The translations under genes and the position numbers were made by a program. A DNA stretch of 64,000 nt from DASUPK01 sp963763955. GTDB lineage: Bacteria; Actinomycetota; Thermoleophilia; Solirubrobacterales; 70-9. Under the pieces are notes generated by a model. It was given only the letters and a program-made list of their open reading frames with translations. It did no database searches and was not told the DNA's origin. Shown here piece by piece: positions 58,399 through 64,000 of the stretch. The DNA is taken from NCBI GenBank assembly GCA_963763955.1, contig CAVXQP010000015.1:3439-67438 (forward strand), in the 5' to 3' direction. Within the stretch, counting starts at the first letter, position 1. Each line of letters opens with the position of its first letter.

Positions 58399-58827
58399 CT
58401 ACTCCGACAGTCCGGCGGCTTCGAGGGCTTCTTCCTTCGTCCGATGCACTTCCACTCGGATCACCTTCCCGTTCTGGAGGGTGATCAAGTGGACAAGCGA
58501 AAACTCAACCGGAAGTCCGGTGTGCCTGGCGCGTCCGCCGAACCGATTCGGAACGATCAGGTAGTCGCCGCGGTCGATGAACTCCGTCGCCTCGAACCAT
58601 CCCTCGCTGAACGCCTCCATCTGATTACCGATGAACGCGAGCACGCCATCCCATCCCTGGTGCGGGCGGGGGGTGCTATCCGGGAGCACGCCGCCGGGTT
58701 CGAAGACGACATCCTGATCCCAGTACTCCTCCAGGATCGGCCGAACGATCGACGGGTCGCCAGCTCGATACGCCTCGTTCAGGGCCGCATAGCCGCGGCG
58801 GGCGTTCTCGACGTTCTCCTCCGACAT
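58399..58827 (-). CDS. SnoaL-like cassette gene 9
   Basis: 142 residues: MSEENVENARRGYAALNEAY, EEYWDQDVVFEPGGVLPDST, WFEATEFIDRGDYLIVPNRFGG, LQNGKVIRVEVHRTKEEALEAAGLSE. NTF2/SnoaL fold. GATACT box 9 nt upstream, TAG-GCG-ATG junction downstream to a broken cassette. Confidence 0.8.
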   Translation of the reverse strand: MSEENVENARRGYAALNEAYRAGDPSIVRPILEEYWDQDVVFEPGGVLPDSTPRPHQGWDGVLAFIGNQMEAFSEGWFEATEFIDRGDYLIVPNRFGGRARHTGLPVEFSLVHLITLQNGKVIRVEVHRTKEEALEAAGLSE

Positions 58828-58836
58828 CGCCCGCCC

Positions 58837-58842
58837 AGTATC
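58837..58842 (-). promoter_or_regulatory. GATACT -10 box of SnoaL gene 9
   Basis: Minus-strand GATACT, 9 nt before the ATG at 58827. Confidence 0.5.
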
Positions 58843-58943
58843 CCGCTCAGTCCCCGGGGCCGCGAGTGCCAGGGCCGCCACCTTTCCACCGATAACCCGG
58901 AGGGGCTGCCGTTGCCGATGATCACGATCTAGGAGGAAGCAAA

Positions 58944-59280
58944 ATGAACGACGAGATCGCTGAGCTGGCCGACCGTCTGCGAGCCAAGCTCCGGCGGGGC
59001 GAGGAGCCAGGTCTTGAGTTCGAGATCGAGTTTGCATCGCTCACCGACGACGAGCCGGACGAGTTCCTGGCGCTGTTCGACCAGCGGGCCTCACACGGCG
59101 AGGAAAAGGGACGGAGGACTCGCCGAGAACGTCAGGATCCTGCGCGCGCTTCTCGACCTACTGGAGTCCAGCTGCGCGCCGCCCGGCACGTCGCTGGGGC
59201 AGGCTCTCCAGGCCGGCTACATCAGCGTGCTGGAGGTCGTCGAGGCGACCCGCGCGGTGCCTGACCCGCTGGCTGACTAG
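58944..59280 (+). CDS. small acidic protein, one frameshift
   Basis: About 111 residues after repair: MNDEIAELADRLRAKLRRGE, EFEIEFASLTDDEPDEFLALFDQRASHGEEK (in pieces), then in the next frame DGGLAENVRILRALLDLLES and LQAGYISVLEVVEATRAVPDPLAD. One extra G in the AAGGGAC run near 59107 explains the break. Preceded by AGGAGG. Unknown function. Converges with the next gene (4-nt overlap). Confidence 0.55.
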
Positions 59281-59576
59281 GTGCGTCCGACCTCGTCCGA
59301 CTGGTCGTACCGCTCGGGGAGAAGAGTCAGCACCGCGATGTTCTTGCAGTGGACGTCCCGCTCCTCGCCGGCGCCGAAATCGAGGACGAGCAGATCGCCG
59401 GATACCTCGACGAGGGAAGCCTCGATCGGAGACCCTTCATTCGTACGCTCGATCCGCAGCGTGACGGCCCGAGAGAGCCGATCCTCCATGTGGGCGGTGA
59501 GCTGGTCCCGAAACCACTCCGGCGTGTGCGTGTCGGAGCGTTCGTAGGGGACGCCCTTCTCTAGTTCGTCGGCCAT
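59277..59576 (-). CDS. small protein, function unknown
   Basis: 99 residues from ATG 59576: MADELEKGVPYERSDTHTPEWF, DRLSRAVTLRIERTNEGSPIEASLVEVSGDLLVLDFGAGEERDVH (in pieces), CKNIAVLTLLPERYDQSDEVG. A compact beta-rich domain is likely. Not recognised. Confidence 0.6.
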   Translation of the reverse strand: MADELEKGVPYERSDTHTPEWFRDQLTAHMEDRLSRAVTLRIERTNEGSPIEASLVEVSGDLLVLDFGAGEERDVHCKNIAVLTLLPERYDQSDEVGRT

Positions 59577-59956
59577 CCAGGGCGACCCTAACCGCAATGC
59601 CGCTGATTGCGCAAGCTCACGGGCTGAGGCGGGTTTTTTGAGCCGCGTCCCTCGGCTCACTGTCCCACTGACCGGCGCGCGCCAACCGGGTGCTGCTTCC
59701 CATGCAACGCGGATAGCTGCTTTTCGTCCAAAGCAGCTATTTCCGAGCCAATTCAGGGCCCCCTCTTTGCCCGCCTGACCTTGCCTCAACAGCAACGTCA
59801 TCTCGTGTGGATTCGTCCGGCCGTGGCTAGCAATTCCGGTTAGGGCCGCACTCAGTCCCAGCGGTCGCGTTCTCAGCCAATGGACAGGGAGGTCGGCGGA
59901 TAACGTGCTCGGCGATGGGGCTCCCTCCGCTCCCGAGGGATCCCTCGGTCACGCAC
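59577..59956. other. gap with twin hairpin element 10
   Basis: 380 bp between a leftward and a rightward gene. Contains the best-preserved twin hairpin (59695-59734). No coding frame supported. Confidence 0.55.
59695..59734 (+). repeat. twin hairpin element 10, best B stem
   Basis: A GCTTCCCATGCAACGC (59695-59710) and B GCTTTTCGTCCAAAGC (59719-59734). The B stem extends to 11 perfect pairs: ATAGCTGCTTT and AAAGCAGCTAT around loop TCGTCC. Confidence 0.85.
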
Positions 59957-59962
59957 TAGAGT
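59957..59962 (+). promoter_or_regulatory. -10-like box TAGAGT
   Basis: TAGAGT lies 8 nt before GTG 59971 and supports that start of the serine hydrolase. Confidence 0.45.
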
Positions 59963-59970
59963 CGCTCGGC

Positions 59971-61293
59971 GTGCCCCGCCGACCACACCTCTCCGACGTC
60001 CTCAGCCTGCATCGGTTGCCCGGCGTGCCGGACGTCTTCCACCGCGTCCGGATCCCCGACGATCTCGATGCCGCCACCACCCGCGGCGCCGAGGAGGAGC
60101 CCGAGGCCGCTGGCCTGGACTCCGAGACGGTCGAGAGGATCTGGGAGGGAGCGGTCAACCTCTACCGAACTGGCGTCCACCCGGGCCTGTCGCTCTGCGT
60201 GCGCCGCGAGGGCAAGGTGGTGATCGACCGCGCGATCGGGCACGCCCGGGGCAACGGTCCCGACGACCCCGAGGACGTGCCGAAGGTCCCGATGAGGCCG
60301 GACACCCCCGCCTGCATCTTCTCGGCCTCGAAGGCGGTCACCGCGATGGTCGTCCACCAGCTCGACGAGAGGGGCCTGCTTCACATCGGGGACCGGGTCA
60401 GCGAGTACATCCCTGAATACGCCCAGAACGGCAAGGAGGGAACGACGATCGCGCATGTGCTGGCGCACCGCGCGGGCGTCGCCTCGATGCCCAAGGAGGC
60501 GCGGGAGCTCGACTCCCTGATCGATGCCGATCGGATCCTTCAGCTGATCTGCAAGTCGAAGCCGGCGATCCGGCCCGGCCGGCTGCTCGCCTACCACGCC
60601 GTCTCGGGGGGCTTCATCCTGGGCGAGATCGTCAAGCGGGTGACGGGCAAGTCGATCCGGGACGTGCTGGCGGAGGAGATCCTCGACCCGCTCGGCTTCA
60701 GGTGGGGCAACTATGGCGTCGCGGAAGAGGACGTCGGCGAGGTGGCGCCGAGCTATGTCACGGGGCCGCCGCTGCTGCCGCCGCTCTCGACGCTGGCCAC
60801 GCGGGTGCTTGGGGCACCGCTGGACGAGGTGGTCGAGGCCTCCAACGATCCCCGCTTCCTGACCGCGGTGATCCCGTCGGCCACCGTGGTCACCAGCGCC
60901 AACGAGCTCGGCCGCTTCTTCGAGATCTTCCGGGCCGGGGGCGAGATGGACGGCGTGCGGGTGATGCAGGAGCGGACGATCCGCCGAGCGCTCACGGAGC
61001 AATCGCATCTGGAGATCGACTTCTCCCTGTTCTTCCCGACCCGCTTCTCGTACGGGCTGATGCTCGGCGCGGACTGGGTGAGCCTCTACGGCCGCGACAC
61101 CGACCTTGCCTTTGGCCACCTCGGGCTGATCAACATCATGGGCTGGGCCGATCCCGAGCGCGCGATCTCGGTCGGGCTGATCACCACCGGCAAGGCGATC
61201 GTCTACCCGGAGCTGCCGCGCTTCTACGGCGTCATGTCGCGGATCTCGAGCGAGGTGCCGAAGATCGAGGAGCCCGGCTGGCTGAAAGGCTAG
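59971..61293 (+). CDS. serine hydrolase, class C beta-lactamase/esterase fold
   Basis: 440 residues. Catalytic SxxK in CIFSASKAVTAMVVHQL, the Tyr of the YxN-type motif in LAYHAVSGGFILGEIV, and a C-terminal FGHLGLINIMGWADPE in place of KTG. DRVSEYIPEYAQNGKEGTTIAHVLAHRAGV is typical of EstB-like esterases. No signal peptide, so cytoplasmic. Likely an esterase or peptidase rather than an antibiotic beta-lactamase. GTG 59971 is set by the TAGAGT box; GTG 59905 is an in-frame alternative. Confidence 0.85.
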   Translation: MPRRPHLSDVLSLHRLPGVPDVFHRVRIPDDLDAATTRGAEEEPEAAGLDSETVERIWEGAVNLYRTGVHPGLSLCVRREGKVVIDRAIGHARGNGPDDPEDVPKVPMRPDTPACIFSASKAVTAMVVHQLDERGLLHIGDRVSEYIPEYAQNGKEGTTIAHVLAHRAGVASMPKEARELDSLIDADRILQLICKSKPAIRPGRLLAYHAVSGGFILGEIVKRVTGKSIRDVLAEEILDPLGFRWGNYGVAEEDVGEVAPSYVTGPPLLPPLSTLATRVLGAPLDEVVEASNDPRFLTAVIPSATVVTSANELGRFFEIFRAGGEMDGVRVMQERTIRRALTEQSHLEIDFSLFFPTRFSYGLMLGADWVSLYGRDTDLAFGHLGLINIMGWADPERAISVGLITTGKAIVYPELPRFYGVMSRISSEVPKIEEPGWLKG

Positions 61294-61329
61294 GCGGCCT
61301 CTCCGCGCCGCGCAAAACCGCCGGCGTAG

Positions 61330-61491
61330 TGGAGATCCCGCTGCAGGGCCACGGTCGCACGATCGCGATGGACGGGCAGGTGATCTGGCAGAGCGGACAC
61401 GCGATCGGCGGCCCCCACGCCCAAGCGTCATGCCGACGTCGTCAAGCTGAAGAAGGTAAAGGGCGCGCACACCTTCGCGGTGGGAGCGTAA
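61330..61491 (+). pseudogene. possible C-terminal fragment of a lost gene
   Basis: VEIPLQGHGRTIAMDGQVIW-QSGHAIGG reads like a strand-rich protein end; a frame change near 61422 leads to KRHADVVKLKKVKGAHTFAVGA and a stop at 61489-61491. No start or upstream domain is present. Function not assigned. Confidence 0.3.
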
Positions 61492-61498
61492 GACCGCT

Positions 61499-61514
61499 GC
61501 TTTCCATGCAAAGC
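61499..61514 (+). repeat. hairpin A, last of the region
   Basis: GCTTTCCATGCAAAGC with extended arms CGCTGCTTT / AAAGCAGCG. No B partner. Marks the right edge of the accessory region. Confidence 0.8.
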
Positions 61515-61552
61515 AGCGCTCTGTTGGGTCACACCTCTAAGCGCACAAGGGA

Positions 61553-62740
61553 TCAGGCGAGGAACTCGCGGACCGCATTGTGTGTCTGCTTCGGTGCCTC
61601 GAGCTGCGGCACGTGGCCGCAGTCGAGCTCCAGGTGACGCGCCGCGGGAAGTGCCCGCTCGACGTGCTTCCTGAAGCCCACCGGCACGAGCTGATCATGG
61701 CGCCCCCAGATAAACAGTGTCTGCGGCGACAGCTGGGCAAGTCGATTCCAGAAGCCGCGTTCGCCGTGCGGCTCGTCCAGATAGATGTTCCGTGCCGCCT
61801 CGTAGAACGCGACCCGGCCTCGCGGCGTAAGAAATGAGCGCAGGAACTCATCTACGCCCGCCGCCGACCAGCCGTCCTTGCCGCCCGGAACGAGATTGCG
61901 GACGATCGGCTCGGTGATCACGCGTGGCGCTGGCTGGATCAGGCCGAGCAAGGGGAGCGGCGCCTGCAGGAGCCAGCGCCAGCGGCGGCTGCGCAACCAG
62001 GCAAGGGCGGGACTGAGCAGGGCGATCCTCCCGGTGCGCTCGGGCCGCAGCAGCCCCATCTCGATCACCACGCGCCCGCCCAGGCTGTTGCCGATCAGGT
62101 GGCCGCGCTCGATCTCGAGCTCGTCGAGCAGGGCCTCGATTGCGCTGGCGAAGTAGGGAGCGTCATAGGCGGCGCCGAGTGGCTTGTCGGAATCGCCGAA
62201 CCCGGGCAGATCCATCGCGATCACTCGATGGTGGTCGGCCAGCGCGGCGACGGTGGGAAGGAAGGAAGCCTTGGTCCCGCCCAGGCCGTGCACGCAGATC
62301 ACGGGATCGCCCTCGCCGGCTGAGAGCGTCGAGAGCTTGCCGACTCGGGTACGGACGGACTCGAAGCGAAGCCGACGTTCGTCGGCTATGGCGCTGGTGG
62401 CGGCAAGGAAGCCGATGCCGAGGTGCAGGTTTTGGCGGACGCTCATTCGGCCCTCGCGGAAGGCGACCATTCCACCGCGCACGTCACGCGCAATCTGCTC
62501 CCAGGTTGCCCTGTCGGCGCTCAACAGAGCGTCGGGTTGGCGGTCGCTCGGCAGTTGCAGCTTGATCGCGCCGTCGTCGATCATCGCCTCCCACTCGCCC
62601 TCGCCGTCAACGCTGAGGCGGATGCGCGCCGAGCCGCTAGGCACGTCGATCACCTCCGGGTCGAAGCGCTCAATCAAGGCAATCAGGCCAGCGGGAGGGC
62701 TGCTCACCTTGTCCTGCTCCTCGGTGTCGACACTTGCCAT
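61553..62740 (-). CDS. SCP2-like domain fused to an alpha/beta hydrolase
   Basis: 395 residues. Residues about 15-125 look like an SCP2 sterol-carrier domain (SARIRLSVDGEGEWEAMIDDG, DALLSADRATWEQIARDVRGGMVAFREGRMSV in pieces). From about 140: alpha/beta hydrolase with oxyanion HGLGGTKASF, nucleophile GHLIGNSLGGRVV, acid IWGRHDQLVP and His in LDCGHVPQLE. Lipid binding plus ester hydrolysis suggests a hydrophobic substrate. It follows the HMG-CoA reductase gene by 18 bp on the same strand. Confidence 0.82.
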   Translation of the reverse strand: MASVDTEEQDKVSSPPAGLIALIERFDPEVIDVPSGSARIRLSVDGEGEWEAMIDDGAIKLQLPSDRQPDALLSADRATWEQIARDVRGGMVAFREGRMSVRQNLHLGIGFLAATSAIADERRLRFESVRTRVGKLSTLSAGEGDPVICVHGLGGTKASFLPTVAALADHHRVIAMDLPGFGDSDKPLGAAYDAPYFASAIEALLDELEIERGHLIGNSLGGRVVIEMGLLRPERTGRIALLSPALAWLRSRRWRWLLQAPLPLLGLIQPAPRVITEPIVRNLVPGGKDGWSAAGVDEFLRSFLTPRGRVAFYEAARNIYLDEPHGERGFWNRLAQLSPQTLFIWGRHDQLVPVGFRKHVERALPAARHLELDCGHVPQLEAPKQTHNAVREFLA

Positions 62741-62758
62741 TCGCAGACTTTGCGCGAG

Positions 62759-63943
62759 CTAGGGACGGTTGCGGCCGAGTAGGTCGTGCGCGCTCACCCA
62801 TTCTGCGAGGACGATCGCCCAGCCGAGTGAGAGCTCGCCGCAGAGCACCGTCGCCGCGACGATCTCGGCCAGCTTGCGAACCTTGCCGGTCCCATAGCAG
62901 CCGAGCAGCTCCAGGCACTCCCGCTGAGTGGCGAGCCCGGTGCCGCCGCCATAGGTGCCGACGATCAGCGACGGCAGCGTGATCGAGCCGTAGTAGTCGC
63001 CGTTGGGGAGTAGCTCGCTGAAGCCGAGGGCTGCCGAGGATTCAGCGACATTGGCGGCGTCCTGCCCGGTGGCGATGAACAGAGCGGCGATTCCGTTGGC
63101 CGACTGCAGGCCGTTGTTGTTGACTCCGGACATGAAGCCGCCGAGCTGTGACACCTGGCGTGCTCGGAACAACTTCTCGCTGCTGGTGTGCATTTGCTCC
63201 TCGATCAGGGCGGCGGGGATCGTTGCCTCCGCGACCACGCGCTTGCCCCGGGTGCGCAAGATGTTGATCTGTGAGCTTTTCTTGTCGGTCGCGAAGTTGG
63301 ATTCCAGATAGAAGTTGGTGATGCCCTCGTAGTTGGAAGTGATCCACGCGCAGGCCGCCGCAGTCGCCTTGCCAGTGAGATTCTGGCCAGCGGCATCCCC
63401 GGTCGTGTAGTCAAAGCGGGTGAACAGGATTCGGCTGGCGGAGTACTGCTCGATGCGGCGCAGCCGGCCGGTGTTCGTGGTGCTTTCGGCCGCCAGTTTG
63501 ATCTCCGCGAAGTGCACCGTCAGCCATTCCCCGAAGGCCCGTGCCTCGCGGGCGCTCTCGAATACGAAGGCGGGCGCCCGCTGCATGGCGTCGTCGACGA
63601 TCGTGGTCTTGACCCCGCCGGCTTCGCGCAGGATCTTCATGCCGCGGTTGTGGCTCGCCACCAGCGTGCCCTCGCTGGTCGCCAGCGGAACGTAGAACTC
63701 GCCCTGCGCATGCTCCCCGTTGACGAGCAGGGGCCCGGCGACGCCGATCGGAACCTGCGCGACGCCGGTGAAGTTCTCTACGTTGCCGGGGAGAATCGAC
63801 GGGTCGAAGGAATAGCGGGAGAGGTGCTTCAGTCCCACGCCTGTCTGCTCCCGCAGGAAGGCGCGGCGCGCCTCCGCGGCCTCGGGTGTGTAGTCGTGCT
63901 CGGTATCACGCGGAATCTTCATCCGCCGCGTCGGGGTCGTCAT
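62759..63943 (-). CDS. hydroxymethylglutaryl-CoA reductase
   Basis: 394 residues. ENFTGVAQVPIGVAGPLLVNG and PLATSEGTLVASHNRGMK (catalytic Glu) are signature blocks; Lys in FATDKKSSQINIL, Asp in ATGQDAANVAESSAA and the C-terminal His in WVSAHDLLGRNRP complete the catalytic set. The NADP loop reads TTGDAAGQNLTGKATAA instead of the usual DAMGMN. Reduces HMG-CoA to mevalonate. No other mevalonate gene is within the window. ATG 63943 (MTTPTRRMKIP) chosen over the upstream in-frame ATG at 63994 because AGGAG lies just before it. Confidence 0.9.
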   Translation of the reverse strand: MTTPTRRMKIPRDTEHDYTPEAAEARRAFLREQTGVGLKHLSRYSFDPSILPGNVENFTGVAQVPIGVAGPLLVNGEHAQGEFYVPLATSEGTLVASHNRGMKILREAGGVKTTIVDDAMQRAPAFVFESAREARAFGEWLTVHFAEIKLAAESTTNTGRLRRIEQYSASRILFTRFDYTTGDAAGQNLTGKATAAACAWITSNYEGITNFYLESNFATDKKSSQINILRTRGKRVVAEATIPAALIEEQMHTSSEKLFRARQVSQLGGFMSGVNNNGLQSANGIAALFIATGQDAANVAESSAALGFSELLPNGDYYGSITLPSLIVGTYGGGTGLATQRECLELLGCYGTGKVRKLAEIVAATVLCGELSLGWAIVLAEWVSAHDLLGRNRP

Positions 63944-64000
63944 CGCATCGCTCCTAGCGTGTGCAGCAGCAAGTGTGTGCAGCGGTGCCCCCAAGCGAGG

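Noticed and set aside
37958..58842. Classical integron with SnoaL cassettes
   Set aside because: No tyrosine integron integrase in the window and the hairpins are too short and lack attC-type R boxes; kept only as an analogy.
59971..61293. Antibiotic-resistance beta-lactamase
   Set aside because: No signal peptide, and the motif pattern (SxxK, YHAVSGG, HLG) is that of EstB-like esterases.
37258..61514. CRISPR-like array from the repeated hairpins
   Set aside because: Spacing is irregular (tens of bases to several kb), intervals contain genes, and no cas genes are present.

Overview
The window reads as a high-GC chromosome of an actinobacterium, most likely class Thermoleophilia (Solirubrobacterales-like). 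Reasons: frequent GTG and TTG starts, many genes with a TAnnnT box only 6-9 nt before the start codon (leaderless transcription), a run hisS-aspS ... alaS-ruvX-mltG-aroE ... aroC-aroKB-aroQ-M24 peptidase, and many SnoaL-like proteins beginning MSEENVE. The taxonomic call is inference; no rRNA gene is present.

Layout. 1-5.7 kb: a divergent thiol/sulfur (or arsenic) stress locus. An ArsR-rhodanese regulator, DUF4395, OsmC and ArsM-like methyltransferase read left; a methyltransferase, a persulfide-dioxygenase-like metallo-beta-lactamase fold protein, an MFS transporter and a DsrE-like protein read right. Most of these genes carry single-base frameshifts, about two dozen between 2.5 and 5.2 kb, which look like sequence errors. 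5.8-30.4 kb: a housekeeping block, almost entirely rightward and tightly coupled: tRNA-CAU, M29 peptidase, formiminotransferase, hisS, aspS, a GH3 hydrolase, an IscU-MnmA fusion, alaS, a solute-binding lipoprotein, ruvX, mltG, then shikimate genes aroE, aroC, aroK-aroB (fused) and aroQ, with an HtrA-like protease and a prepilin peptidase between. 30.4-36.5 kb: antiporter, LtrA, LLM oxidoreductase, membrane protein and a GAF histidine kinase.

36.5-61.6 kb is an accessory region of different character. A family of twin hairpin elements (GCTTT/AAAGC stems, loops CCATGC and TCGTCC) is scattered through it and absent from the first 37 kb. Nine or ten SnoaL-like genes, all leftward, share one promoter/leader, one start block (MSEENVE or MSQENVE) and usually one end block (ALEAAGLSE); several are joined directly as TAG-GCG-ATG, others are separated by the twin hairpins. 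Broken copies and a chimeric gene show turnover. All three insertion sequences of the window (two IS110-family elements of IS1111 type and one IS30) sit in the same loop, TCGTCC, of the second hairpin. Both IS1111 elements carry, in the non-coding DNA after the transposase, short matches to their own end and to the hairpin target that share the GTC core, as expected for a guide RNA. Other cargo here: a Tat-exported multicopper oxidase, an ECF sigma factor, a GST, an MBL hydrolase, two paralogous secreted proteins, SixA, GNAT and MerB.

61.5-64 kb: an SCP2-alpha/beta hydrolase fusion and HMG-CoA reductase, read leftward, which suggests a mevalonate step. The most promising undescribed system is the SnoaL cassette array with its twin hairpins acting as common landing pads for unrelated transposons.
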